Positions 1-8,227 of a stretch of DNA of 64,000 bases are shown here, piece by piece. The notes under the pieces were generated by a model that worked only from the letters and a program-made list of their open reading frames with translations, was not told the origin of the DNA and searched no databases. How positions within the stretch are numbered: position 1 is the stretch's first letter; each line of letters begins with the position of its first letter. The stretch spans positions 1-64,000 of the forward strand of contig NZ_JACSCY010000019.1 in assembly GCF_014333615.1 (NCBI RefSeq), in the 5' to 3' direction. Origin of the DNA: Hymenobacter citatus (GTDB taxonomy: Bacteria; Bacteroidota; Bacteroidia; Cytophagales; Hymenobacteraceae). A program made the position numbers and the translations under genes.

Positions 1-2
1 GG

Positions 3-587
3 GGCAGTAGGGAAAGAATGGGAAAAGATACCCCCTTTCTCTACTTTTCACTGGCCTACTTCACGGGGAAGCCTACACGCCCACTACGCGTTAAAGCGGT
101 GTTTAGCGTCGACTCACCTGTGGATCTAGCCAATTTTTGGCAGATCGGACAACGACGGATGGCGCAAAAATGTAGCCCGGTGTTCAAACAAGAAGGCCGG
201 TCAATGGTAACTACCCTTACGCAGGCTTTTGGCGGCTCACCAACACAAGTGCCAGCAGTGTACCGCCAGTTTTCGTCTTTTTCGAGCAATGCCCCGACGG
301 GTGGTAACATTGCCCTACTCAAGCACACGCCAGTGCGCGTGTATTGTGAGCCTGATCTAAACTTTTGGCGTCAGCAGTATTGTCCTACGATAGAATGGGA
401 AGATTTGAACGCGGCAATGCTCAAAACGATGATACTAAATCTACGTCATCAGGGAAATAACCGAGCTGAGTACATAGAAACCAAGGGAAAAGGTTATGTA
501 GGTAAACGCCCTTTTCCTCACTCATGGACCATTGTCGACGCTCCCAATTGTATCCGTTGGCTGCAAGCATGTATACAGAAAGAGTAA
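3..587 (+). CDS. Probable alpha/beta hydrolase, C-terminal part (cut by window edge)
   Basis: The reading frame is open to the first base, so the gene probably starts upstream; the first ATG in view is at 18. The visible part looks like the second half of an alpha/beta hydrolase. A segment near residue 30 (VKAVFSVDSPVDL) resembles the strand after the nucleophile elbow. A CEPD acidic turn follows at about residue 111, and a late His sits in PHSWTIVDAPNCIRWLQ, where the catalytic His normally lies. The nucleophile motif itself is outside the window. The substrate cannot be told. The family call rests on motif resemblance only, and a non-enzymatic member is possible. Confidence 0.5.
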   Translation, partial: GSRERMGKDTPFLYFSLAYFTGKPTRPLRVKAVFSVDSPVDLANFWQIGQRRMAQKCSPVFKQEGRSMVTTLTQAFGGSPTQVPAVYRQFSSFSSNAPTGGNIALLKHTPVRVYCEPDLNFWRQQYCPTIEWEDLNAAMLKTMILNLRHQGNNRAEYIETKGKGYVGKRPFPHSWTIVDAPNCIRWLQACIQKE

Positions 588-949
588 AACAAATTGGTTG
601 CTGAGTAAGGGTCGAAAATCCTCGTTTTTTTAGATATGGAGAGGGTTATTGTGAAATGGTCTCTGGCCCTTAAAAGGTGTGATATTGTGTAAAGACAAAC
701 GATAAGGTCAAAAGAAGTGCCTCCTACCCTACCCTGTGGCCCCGGCCCCGCCTATGGTAGGTAGTAATTAAATATAGAATGAATTAGGTAGTATGATATC
801 AATAGGTAGTAGAATAAATAATAAAGTTAGACTCAATAAGTAATAAAAAGTATAAAATAATAAATAATAGTTTTACTTTTTTATACTTTATACTGCTTTT
901 TTATACTTATAACGTATATACTTGTTTCTTCATCGTTTCCTTCTCTTTT
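588..949. other. AT-rich intergenic region with repeated boxes
   Basis: No gene is visible here. The first half is unremarkable. From about 755 the composition drops to very AT-rich. The nonamer TAGGTAGTA occurs at 758, 785 and 803. Further on, TTTTTTATACTT occurs at 877 and again at 897, with a related TATACTTG at 917 and an inverted copy (AAGTATAAAA) at 848. This reads as the control region of the downstream gene at 950. Confidence 0.6.
845..924 (+). promoter_or_regulatory. Repeated TATACTT boxes upstream of the 950 gene
   Basis: Two identical 12-mers (TTTTTTATACTT) start 20 bp apart, at 877 and 897. A third partial box (TATACTTG, 917-924) is one mismatch from the Bacteroidota -7 consensus TAnnTTTG and could be the promoter. 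An inverted copy lies at 848-857. The roughly helical spacing suggests protein binding, perhaps by the gene product at 950 (inference). Confidence 0.4.
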
Positions 950-1945
950 ATGCCTAAAACCATAGACTACCCTCGTACCACATATGCCAGCGCTTGGGAG
1001 GTAGCAGAAGTAGTAGATGACACTGGCGGCAAATGCGCTATAGAAACCAGCGCTAAGAAGCTAGACCGCAAGGTTAGTGGCTCTTATAAAGCCATCATTG
1101 GATCTGCCGTTAAGTTTGGCCTGCTGACCAGTAAGCGGGAGATTCTTACTACAACCAACTTATATCGGCGCATCAAGCATGCGTATGACAAGCAGGAAGA
1201 AAAGATTTACCACCGGGAAGCTTTCCTTCATCCTCCGTTATTCATGCAGATATGCCGCAAGTTTCGGAACCGTGAGCTGCCGGTGCATATGTTTGATGTT
1301 ATGCTGATCCGGGAGTTTGGCGTTGAAGAAATCAATGCACAAAATGTAGCCAAGGCATTTGTGGAGGGCGCACGCATGGTGGACATCCTAGATGAGCGGA
1401 ATGTTATTGTCGACGTTGACCAGCTAGCCAATCAACAAACACCACGCAAGCAGCTGGCCAGTACCGAGATGCCCACCAATTTATTTGCTGGCACTAGCAC
1501 ATCCAATACAGGCCCCACTACTTCCCCTAAACCAGAGTCTATTCCTACCACCACTTCTTATACCAATAGCATATCCCCCGCTCCCTCTCTTGTACCACCT
1601 CTCCCACCGCTTCGGGGTAGTGATGCTGTATCGGCGTTATTTGGCTTGGATACGGATGATCTAGAGGACGACCTTGATACGGACTCCACAACGCCCGCAT
1701 CAGAGGTGAGTATACCAGTACCAACCCACAGCCCTACCACCGGACCACCGACCGCAGTAACTCTCCCAACGCCCGCGCCGGCGGCTGCTGCTCCCCAGCC
1801 CACGGCCACCAACGGCAGCAGTCTATCCTATTCCATTCACATTAGCGGGCCGGGGATTGAGACGCAGTTGCTGCTTCAAGATGCACAAGACCTTGCTATT
1901 GTATCTATCCTTTTGGAGAAGATCCGGAAGCAGCTCTCCCCTTAA
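950..1945 (+). CDS. Unknown protein with winged-helix-like N-terminus and Pro/Thr-rich linker
   Basis: 331 residues in three parts. Residues 1-165 are a compact, charged, helix-rich domain. It contains a pattern (SGSYKAIIGSAVKFGLL) like the recognition segment of winged-helix proteins of the DUF5343 kind. Residues 165-285 are a low-complexity Thr/Pro/Ser/Ala linker. The last 45 residues form a small conserved-looking alpha/beta tail (YSIHISGPGIETQLLL then a helix). I recognise no enzyme motif. The ATG at 950 follows a pyrimidine-rich stretch with no Shine-Dalgarno site. It stands alone after a long AT-rich control region, which suggests self-regulation. The DNA-binding role is an inference. 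Confidence 0.6.
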   Translation: MPKTIDYPRTTYASAWEVAEVVDDTGGKCAIETSAKKLDRKVSGSYKAIIGSAVKFGLLTSKREILTTTNLYRRIKHAYDKQEEKIYHREAFLHPPLFMQICRKFRNRELPVHMFDVMLIREFGVEEINAQNVAKAFVEGARMVDILDERNVIVDVDQLANQQTPRKQLASTEMPTNLFAGTSTSNTGPTTSPKPESIPTTTSYTNSISPAPSLVPPLPPLRGSDAVSALFGLDTDDLEDDLDTDSTTPASEVSIPVPTHSPTTGPPTAVTLPTPAPAAAAPQPTATNGSSLSYSIHISGPGIETQLLLQDAQDLAIVSILLEKIRKQLSP

Positions 1946-1966
1946 GAGCACCCTGACTTCCTACCT

Positions 1967-3706
1967 TTAATGAGCTACCCGATTCCACGGGAACAGCGTG
2001 CCTCTGCGCTGTTCCCGTGAAAATTGGGTGTATTTGCGCCGCAGTACTGTGTAATACCAGGCACCGGCCCCACGGTCCCTACCCAGGTAGAAACTATCAG
2101 ACGGCATGGCGTCGACGGAATCCTGCCACGCATCCGGTAAATCGTCGTCTTCATAGGGGTGCTCGGAAAGTATCACCACCGGCAGGCGTGTGGGCGTACG
2201 CAGGGTATCGTCCGATATATCGGGCATGGGCTCACCATTCATCCACACTTGCTTCACAGGTACTTCGCCCATACTACACCACGGCAGCCTGTGTAAGCTG
2301 GGCTGCCGACGCACGTCGGCCAGACGCCGTAAGCCCTGCTCATCGCGCCGCCCCTCCCACAGCGGGTAGGCGGGCAGCAGCAGCGCCAGCAGCGCTGCCA
2401 TACCCGTCAGCGAAGCCGCCATTAGGGGTACTGGTCGCAGGCGCTGCCAGCCTTCGCGAAAGACGACAAGGGCAAGCCCCCCTAGTACCACTACCACCGC
2501 ACCAAAGCGTAGCGTAACGGGTCCAAAGCCGGGCAGCTGGGCCAGCACCATGGCCAGGGGCGCCAGCAGGCACACCACGATCAGCAAGAGGGACCACCCC
2601 CGCACTAGGCGACGCGCGGCGGCTGGCGCGGCAGCCGCCCGGAACACAGTTTCCAGGTAACGCAGCATACCAGCGATGAGCAGCGCCATGGGCGGCAACA
2701 ATGGCAGCATGTAGCGCTCTTTCTTTTCGGGCACCAGACTCAACAGTACCAGGCTGGCCACCAGCCACCCCAGCAACAGCAGATACGGCACGTAGGCGCC
2801 TGCCCGACGCCGGGCATACGGCACCCACAGGGCAGCCAGTGCTATCAGCGCCCAGATACCCGAAAACACCGGAAAATTGAGGTAGTACCAAAAGGGCTGC
2901 ACGTGCCGCTCCCCCCAGGAAGTAGTTTCGACCCGCGCCACCGCCAGCACCGCTGCCGGTACGTGGCTATAGACATACAACGGCCACGACAGACCAATGC
3001 CCAACCCCAACACCGCCGCCAACAGCGTGCCCCGCCAGTGCGCCCGTACGGTGGCCCGCCACGGGTTCAGCCCGGACACATAGCACCCCACGTACGGCAG
3101 CAACATGGCATAAGGGGCCACCGGTCCTTTGCTGAGAATACAGGCGCCGAGGGCAACACCCGCCGCTGTAAACCACCCATACCCCCGCCCGGCACTGTTC
3201 CAGCCACGGGTAAGCAACCAGAGTGCCCCTACCATACACCCGTTGGAGAAGATGTCCCACTGCCCCTCCCGCCCGCTGGTGATAATGAGCAGACTACTCG
3301 CCAGCACCAACGCACTCAGCCAGGCGGTGCGCCCCGGCTCGTCGGCGTCGGCGGGTAGGCGCCGGGTCAGCTCGCGCGCCAGCCCCCAGAAAAAAAAGAC
3401 CAGCAGCGTCGCCATCAGCGCCGCCGGCAGGCGCAGCACAAACAAATCGGAGGTGGTGCCGAATAGCTTCATGGCCGTGGCCACGGCCCAGGTAGGCAGC
3501 GGAGGCTTGGCCAGACGCAGCTCCAGGTTCATGGTCGGAATCAGCCAGGAACCTCCCTGCGCCATTTCGCGGGCAGCCACAAAGTTGCGCGCCTCCATTA
3601 GGCTCACATTGGGCGCGCCCAGGTAGGGAAAAAAGCTGAAGCAGCAAACGAGCAGCACCGTCAGGCAACGAAACCAGCCAGCACGCAGAAAAGAGGAAGA
3701 CAGCAT
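1967..3706 (-). CDS. ArnT-like glycosyltransferase (GT39/GT83), integral membrane
   Basis: 579 residues with about a dozen hydrophobic segments. After the first membrane segment a periplasmic loop carries the ArnT/PMT signature: an acidic residue in LMEARNFVAAREMAQ, then WLIPTMN and AKPPLPTW (residues 37-73). Enzymes of this family move a sugar from an undecaprenyl-phosphate carrier to a lipid or protein on the outer face of the inner membrane. The donor could come from the GT2 synthase at 7387-8142, with the LAB_N protein at 6667 as a candidate translocator; that link is inferred. The C-terminal 110 residues are soluble. A 13-bp perfect hairpin (1986-2019) lies within the last codons. Confidence 0.85.
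   Translation of the reverse strand: MLSSSFLRAGWFRCLTVLLVCCFSFFPYLGAPNVSLMEARNFVAAREMAQGGSWLIPTMNLELRLAKPPLPTWAVATAMKLFGTTSDLFVLRLPAALMATLLVFFFWGLARELTRRLPADADEPGRTAWLSALVLASSLLIITSGREGQWDIFSNGCMVGALWLLTRGWNSAGRGYGWFTAAGVALGACILSKGPVAPYAMLLPYVGCYVSGLNPWRATVRAHWRGTLLAAVLGLGIGLSWPLYVYSHVPAAVLAVARVETTSWGERHVQPFWYYLNFPVFSGIWALIALAALWVPYARRRAGAYVPYLLLLGWLVASLVLLSLVPEKKERYMLPLLPPMALLIAGMLRYLETVFRAAAAPAAARRLVRGWSLLLIVVCLLAPLAMVLAQLPGFGPVTLRFGAVVVVLGGLALVVFREGWQRLRPVPLMAASLTGMAALLALLLPAYPLWEGRRDEQGLRRLADVRRQPSLHRLPWCSMGEVPVKQVWMNGEPMPDISDDTLRTPTRLPVVILSEHPYEDDDLPDAWQDSVDAMPSDSFYLGRDRGAGAWYYTVLRRKYTQFSREQRRGTLFPWNRVAH
1986..2019. repeat. 13-bp perfect hairpin inside the 3' end of the GT39 gene
   Basis: CACGGGAACAGCG (1986-1998) and its exact complement (2007-2019) flank an 8-nt loop within the last 20 codons. 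No T-tract follows on the minus strand, so it is not a standard intrinsic terminator. It could still slow 3' exonucleases. Confidence 0.5.
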
Positions 3707-3762
3707 AAGCAGAGAAAAGTTGCCGGGCGGATGAATACAGTAGCGGCAATGGGTAAGGTACC

Positions 3763-4665
3763 CTACCGACCTAGTAACGTCAGCAGTTGGGGAACATTAT
3801 CCACTTCCATGGCATCGGGGTGGCAGGCCAGAATCCGGCGGATGGAAGCCGAGGACCGCCCCCCGAACACCACCACTTCCAGCCCCGCGGCCCGGGCCTC
3901 CGCCGAGCGGGCTGGTGTGATAACGTCTTTATGCAGCACCACCGCCTGGGTTTGCTCCTGCCGGGCGGCCTGCAGCCCGGCCGTGAAATCATCATCCTTG
4001 GCAATTTCTACGGCCAGCGGCGCACCCGGCACGGCAGCACGCAGTAAGGAGAGGGTTTGCGGATGGTCGGTGAGCAGCAGTAGGCGCTCGGGGGGCACAC
4101 GGTAGCGACGCAGCACGCGCCCCAGCGCCCGCGCCAGCACCGGCGAGCGGCGGTACTGCTGCCCTTCCGGCGCGCACGCGTCGTACTCGTGCAAGTCCAG
4201 GTGCAGCACTGGGTAGCGGCCCGTGCGCCGGGCCCGGCGTTGCAGCTGGCGCAACAGGGTTTCGACGGTGGCGGGCTGCTCCTGCTGAAACCAGTCGTAG
4301 GGCCAGCCGCCGCGGTAGTGCAGGGCCGTGATGGCCGCCGCGGGCTGCTCGCTTACGCACCCGTGCCCGTCGGTCATGGTATCAAACCGGGGGTCGTGGT
4401 AGAGCATGGGCACGCTGTCCTGACTGAGCTGCACGTCAATTTCCACCCCATCGACGCCCTGGTCCAGGGCGTGCTCGATGCCCCGCAGACTACTCGGGGG
4501 TAGCGGGTTGAAGGGGTTGATGGGCGTAAAAAAGCCCGACCCGGCGTGGCCAATCACCAACACCTGCCGCTGCGCTGGTGGTACCTTCTCTCCTACTGCC
4601 AGCCACCGCCAGGCCACCACCAGACTGAGGACGACCAGCACCCCCAGGCTCCAGCTTCGTTTCAT
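3763..4665 (-). CDS. Glycerophosphodiester phosphodiesterase (GDPD family), membrane-anchored
   Basis: 300 residues. An N-terminal hydrophobic segment (residues 5-25) is a signal or anchor, so the enzyme should act in the periplasm. The GDPD core follows: the first catalytic His in VIGHAGSGF (the usual HRG is changed to HAG), the metal-binding EID in DGVEIDVQLSQD, and the second His in MLYHDPRFDTMT. Family members cleave glycerophosphodiesters to glycerol-3-phosphate and an alcohol, in lipid turnover. ATG 4665 is preferred over GTG 4680 five codons upstream. The Arg of the usual HRG motif is replaced here, so specificity may differ. Confidence 0.85.
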   Translation of the reverse strand: MKRSWSLGVLVVLSLVVAWRWLAVGEKVPPAQRQVLVIGHAGSGFFTPINPFNPLPPSSLRGIEHALDQGVDGVEIDVQLSQDSVPMLYHDPRFDTMTDGHGCVSEQPAAAITALHYRGGWPYDWFQQEQPATVETLLRQLQRRARRTGRYPVLHLDLHEYDACAPEGQQYRRSPVLARALGRVLRRYRVPPERLLLLTDHPQTLSLLRAAVPGAPLAVEIAKDDDFTAGLQAARQEQTQAVVLHKDVITPARSAEARAAGLEVVVFGGRSSASIRRILACHPDAMEVDNVPQLLTLLGR

Positions 4666-4755
4666 TATTTTCCTAAACACGTGCTAAAGTTATTTCGCAA
4701 AAAACGAAAAACCCGGATTCTTACGCTCCCCGCGGTCCTATTTCATAAATCACGC

Positions 4756-4763
4756 TACCTTTG
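4756..4763 (+). promoter_or_regulatory. Bacteroidota -7 promoter box TACCTTTG
   Basis: Exact match to TAnnTTTG, 52 bp upstream of the epimerase ATG at 4816. No clear TTG element is visible about 19 bp upstream. Confidence 0.5.
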
Positions 4764-4815
4764 CCCCCCTCTCCGCCCGCGCGGGGTATGGTTTGTTTAG
4801 CGTTTCCCTCAGCGT

Positions 4816-5787
4816 ATGCCTTCTGTTCTCGTTACCGGGTGCGCCGGCTTTATTGGCTCCCACCTCTGCGAGCGGCTGCTGGCCGATGGCTACCGGGTGC
4901 TGGGACTAGATAACTTCGACCCTTTCTATGATCGGTCCCTGAAGCGGGCCAACCTGACCGCGTTGCTCGCTCATCCCCGCTTCAGCTTCCACGAGGTGGA
5001 GCTGCGCCGCGGTAGCGAGGCCCTAACCGATGCCTTTCCCGCCGACCCCATCGACGTGGTGGTACACCTGGCTGCCAAAGCCGGCGTGGGACCCTCGGTG
5101 CGCGAGCCTATCGCCTACCTCGAAAACAACGTGGTGGCCACCACCCACCTGCTGGAGTGGATGCGCGGCCGGGAAATCAGCAAACTCTTCTTTGCTTCCT
5201 CGTCCTCAGTGTACGGCAACACGCCCGAGCGCCCCTTCCGCGAGGACATGAACCTGCTTAGCTCGGTGATTTCTCCCTACGCGGCCTCCAAGCTGGCCGG
5301 CGAGCAGCTCACCTACACCTACCACCACCTCTACCAGCTGGACGTGCTCAATGCCCGGTTTTTTACCGTGTATGGCCCCCGCCAGCGGCCCGACCTGGCC
5401 ATTCATAAGTTTGTGCGCCTGCTGCGCGCCGGCCACGCCATTCCGGTGTTTGGCAATGGTAGCACGGCCCGCGACTATACGTTTGTGCTGGATACCGTCG
5501 ACGGCATTGCCCGGGGCGTGGACTATCTGCTCGGCCACACCGACGTCTACGAAACCATCAATCTGGGCAACAACCGCCCGGTGCCGCTGCTGGAGCTGAT
5601 TCAGGCCGTTGGGGATGCCGTGGGTGTAGCGCCCCGCCTGGAGTTTCACCCCATGCAGGCCGGCGATGTGGACGTGACCTACGCCGACATCAGCAAAGCG
5701 CAACGGCTCCTGGGCTATCAGCCTCGCACCAGCCTGCCCGACGGCCTGCGGCAGTTTGTGATCTGGCAGCAGGCGCAGACGGAATAA
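4816..5787 (+). CDS. NAD-dependent sugar epimerase (UDP-glucuronate 4-epimerase type)
   Basis: 323 residues, a full-length extended short-chain dehydrogenase. The Rossmann NAD-binding motif is at the start (TGCAGFIGSHL, residues 7-17). The acidic ribose-binding turn plus FDPFYDRSLK typical of UDP-GlcA 4-epimerases follows. The catalytic Ser is in FASSSSVYG and the YxxxK pair in YAASKLAGE (about residues 155-163). RFFTVYGPRQRPDLA is also family-typical. It interconverts a UDP-sugar at C4 for polysaccharide or glycolipid synthesis. It is convergent with no partner, under its own TACCTTTG promoter. The exact substrate is inferred. Confidence 0.85.
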   Translation: MPSVLVTGCAGFIGSHLCERLLADGYRVLGLDNFDPFYDRSLKRANLTALLAHPRFSFHEVELRRGSEALTDAFPADPIDVVVHLAAKAGVGPSVREPIAYLENNVVATTHLLEWMRGREISKLFFASSSSVYGNTPERPFREDMNLLSSVISPYAASKLAGEQLTYTYHHLYQLDVLNARFFTVYGPRQRPDLAIHKFVRLLRAGHAIPVFGNGSTARDYTFVLDTVDGIARGVDYLLGHTDVYETINLGNNRPVPLLELIQAVGDAVGVAPRLEFHPMQAGDVDVTYADISKAQRLLGYQPRTSLPDGLRQFVIWQQAQTE

Positions 5788-5973
5788 GGGAATAGTTTTA
5801 TTCCGGCATCAGCCTTTCCAGCTGCAAACGCTACCGCAAGCATTTGTAGGCATCACTGCCCCTACACCTGAGTGGCAATAAATTTATATAACTTAGCCAG
5901 TAAGATTAGAGCAATTCGAGAACTAGTAAAAAGATAGAACCGCAATCCACTTTCTAATTATATATATTTTAAC

Positions 5974-6603
5974 ATGCTACCCCCTTATGTAGTCAAATCC
6001 GTTGGCCTGCTGAGCATCGGGCTGGCCTTGTCGGGATGTTCCTTATTTGAGCAAAGCGGACAAACCACCGTCGAGGGCGTCGTCGTGGACGACGTGACCG
6101 GGCAGCCCATCGCCTTGGCTGACGTGGCCGTACTAGCCAATAAGCGCAGCAGCTCCTCCTCCGCCTTCTCGCAAGTGGGCGACTGGCACCCCACCGATGC
6201 ACAAGGGCGGTTTTCGTTTGCCTTTGAAGCCAACGACGCGACCGACTACGTGCTACGCGCCGATGCGCCCCGCGGGAGCACGCAGTACCTGTCGGCGCCC
6301 AAGATCAAAGCTGGCCGCAAGAACAAGGATGTGCGCGTTCCCCTGACATCTATATCCTGGCTCCAGGTGCACTTACGCGACGTACCACCACGCGCCGATG
6401 CATTGAACATCCGACTATGGGGCTTCATTGACCCTGTGACAATTCTTCTGCCACAGGATACGATCTTCTACCGGCCCGTGTCAGCGGGGAATAACGTAGT
6501 GGTATGGAGCCTGAACGGGAGCACAACCGTCTCGAATGTTGAAACGCGCATCCCCTACATCGTGGCGGGAGCGGACACTGCGCGCATCGAGATTCACTAC
6601 TAA
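5974..6603 (+). CDS. Lipoprotein with carboxypeptidase-regulatory-like (CarboxypepD_reg) domain
   Basis: 209 residues. A lipoprotein signal peptide ends in the lipobox ALSGC (Cys about residue 22), so the mature protein is lipid-anchored in the envelope. Residues 32-100 show the beta-sandwich start VEGVVVDDVTGQPIALADVAV seen in CarboxypepD_reg/CNA_B-like domains, with YVLRADAPRG. The rest is beta-rich and unrecognised. No catalytic motif is present. The upstream gap (5788-5973) is AT-rich with TATATA stretches. The function is probably structural or binding; I cannot go further. Confidence 0.7.
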   Translation: MLPPYVVKSVGLLSIGLALSGCSLFEQSGQTTVEGVVVDDVTGQPIALADVAVLANKRSSSSSAFSQVGDWHPTDAQGRFSFAFEANDATDYVLRADAPRGSTQYLSAPKIKAGRKNKDVRVPLTSISWLQVHLRDVPPRADALNIRLWGFIDPVTILLPQDTIFYRPVSAGNNVVVWSLNGSTTVSNVETRIPYIVAGADTARIEIHY

Positions 6604-6666
6604 TTCGTTGTCAGAATTCCTGAAAACGAAGCATGGATTGGACGGTCGAACCACACCTACTTCCAC

Positions 6667-7368
6667 TCACTCTTCGACCGGCACCTTCACTTCCACGATT
6701 TTCAGGGCTTTGATTTCCCGGCGTAGCAGCACGATGTTGCGGGCGTACACCACCGTGCCCGACACGTTGCCCAGCAGCAGCACCACGTCCCAGCGCAGCA
6801 CGGCGTACACCAGAATCAGCACGGAGCCCACCAGGCTCACCACCCAAAAGCCCAAGGGTAGTACCGACTCGCCTTTGCGCTCGGAGTAGAGCCACTGATA
6901 CACAAAGCGCAGCAGGAAAATGGTTTGGCCCACCGCGCCCAGCACCAGCACCCCGCGCGGAATACGGCTGCTGAGCATGGCTTGCAAGCTGAAGTGCGCC
7001 TCGCCGACGATAAAGCGCACCAGCGTGGCCAGCGGAAACACGTAGGCTGCCACCCGAAACCAGCTGTTCAGCTTCTGCCACTGTCCCAGCAGTTGCAGGT
7101 TGCGGATGTAAATGACGTAGCTAATGAGCTGGGCACCCAGAATCACCGGGTCGTGGCGCAGGATGCCGTAGATAATCATCAGAAACGATGATATCAGGCT
7201 GATCTGCCAGAACAGCGCCGGCACCAGCACCCGCCGCGCCCGCTCGCTCTGAATCCACTGTAATACAATACGGCTCGAAAACAGCAGCTGCGATACCAGG
7301 CCAATCACCAGGGCCACGTTCTGCACCGTAAACCACCGTTCGAGCGTCGCCAGCAGGGTTGTACTCAT
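6667..7368 (-). CDS. Tandem LAB_N (lipid-A-disaccharide synthase N-terminal domain) membrane protein
   Basis: 233 residues made of two homologous LAB_N units, about residues 15-95 and 120-205. Each has three membrane helices and the pattern GxxxQxxFxxRxxxQW..SER: GLVSQLLFSSRIVLQWIQSER and GAVGQTIFLLRFVYQWLYSER. LAB_N domains are small membrane modules resembling EamA/SMR transporters. ATG 7368 is chosen over GTG 7374. The gene ends 19 bp after the GT2 stop side and is probably co-transcribed with it (8142 to 6667). That pairing suggests transport of the polyprenyl-linked sugar the GT2 makes, like ArnE/ArnF. The transport role is inference. Confidence 0.75.
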   Translation of the reverse strand: MSTTLLATLERWFTVQNVALVIGLVSQLLFSSRIVLQWIQSERARRVLVPALFWQISLISSFLMIIYGILRHDPVILGAQLISYVIYIRNLQLLGQWQKLNSWFRVAAYVFPLATLVRFIVGEAHFSLQAMLSSRIPRGVLVLGAVGQTIFLLRFVYQWLYSERKGESVLPLGFWVVSLVGSVLILVYAVLRWDVVLLLGNVSGTVVYARNIVLLRREIKALKIVEVKVPVEE

Positions 7369-7386
7369 ACTCACCGTACTGCCGCG

Positions 7387-8142
7387 TTAGACGGTACCGC
7401 GCTGCTGCTCGCCAATCTCGTAGTTTTTCCAGCGCGAGCGAATCCAGCGGAAACCGAATGTATCCACCAGGGGCTTCCAGGCACGATTCCAGAGGTTGTA
7501 CTTGGCCGTGCCGGCAAAGCGCGGGAAGTGGCGCACGGGAATTTGCTTCACCTTGCCGCCTTGCAGCTGCACCAAGGCCCCCAGGAAACGGTGCATGCCG
7601 TGGAACAGGGGTAGGCGCCGGGCGTAGTCAATTTTCATAATCTTGAGCGGGCAACCTGTGTCCTGAATGCCGTCGTTGATGAGGGTGCGGCGCACGGTGT
7701 TGGCAATCTTCGACGACAGCTTCTTGGTGAGCGTGTCCTGGCGCTTGGCCCGGATGCCGTTCACCATATCAAACTGCGGGAAGAACTCGAAGAACGTGAG
7801 GAAATCCAGCGGCGTGGTTTGAATATCCGAATCGATATAGCCTACCAGCGTGGTGCGGCAGTGGTCGACGCCCGCTTTGATGGCCGTGCTCAGGCCACGG
7901 TTCTGGCTGAGGCTGATGAACTCGTAGCGGTTGTCTTTTGCGCAGATGTCGCGCAGCAGGGCCAAAGAACCGTCGCGCGAGCCGTCGTTGATGAACAGCA
8001 CAGTGGTGCGCACCGGCGTTTGTTCCAGAAACGTATTCATCTCCACCACAAACTGCGGCAGGCTTTCTTCTTCGTCGTAGACGGGCACGAGCACCGTCAG
8101 GGTTTGGGTGGCCAGGTAGGCAGCGGTGGGTTCAGCGGGCAT
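7387..8142 (-). CDS. Family 2 glycosyltransferase (dolichol/undecaprenyl-phosphate sugar synthase-like)
   Basis: 251 residues of GT-A fold. VLVPVYDEEESLP (residues 14-26) is the nucleotide-sugar-binding start. FINDGSRDGS and the DXD-like YIDSDIQTTP (about residues 99-108) match DPMS/ArnC/GtrB enzymes, which charge polyprenyl phosphate with a sugar at the cytoplasmic face. No C-terminal membrane helices are present, unlike GtrB, so membrane attachment would be peripheral or through the LAB_N partner that follows 18 bp downstream. The sugar is unknown. Family assignment is firm; donor and acceptor are inferred. Confidence 0.85.
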   Translation of the reverse strand: MPAEPTAAYLATQTLTVLVPVYDEEESLPQFVVEMNTFLEQTPVRTTVLFINDGSRDGSLALLRDICAKDNRYEFISLSQNRGLSTAIKAGVDHCRTTLVGYIDSDIQTTPLDFLTFFEFFPQFDMVNGIRAKRQDTLTKKLSSKIANTVRRTLINDGIQDTGCPLKIMKIDYARRLPLFHGMHRFLGALVQLQGGKVKQIPVRHFPRFAGTAKYNLWNRAWKPLVDTFGFRWIRSRWKNYEIGEQQRGTV

Positions 8143-8227
8143 TGGCTAAAACAGCATTAGGGATGCAAGGTAGGCAGAAACCCGGCAATCCTGCCACGCG
8201 GGGCGTGCTGCGCCCCGCGGCCTGCTC

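Noticed and set aside
5789..5804. GGAATA/TATTCC hairpin after the epimerase
   Set aside because: Only 6 bp with weak ends; too small to call a terminator.
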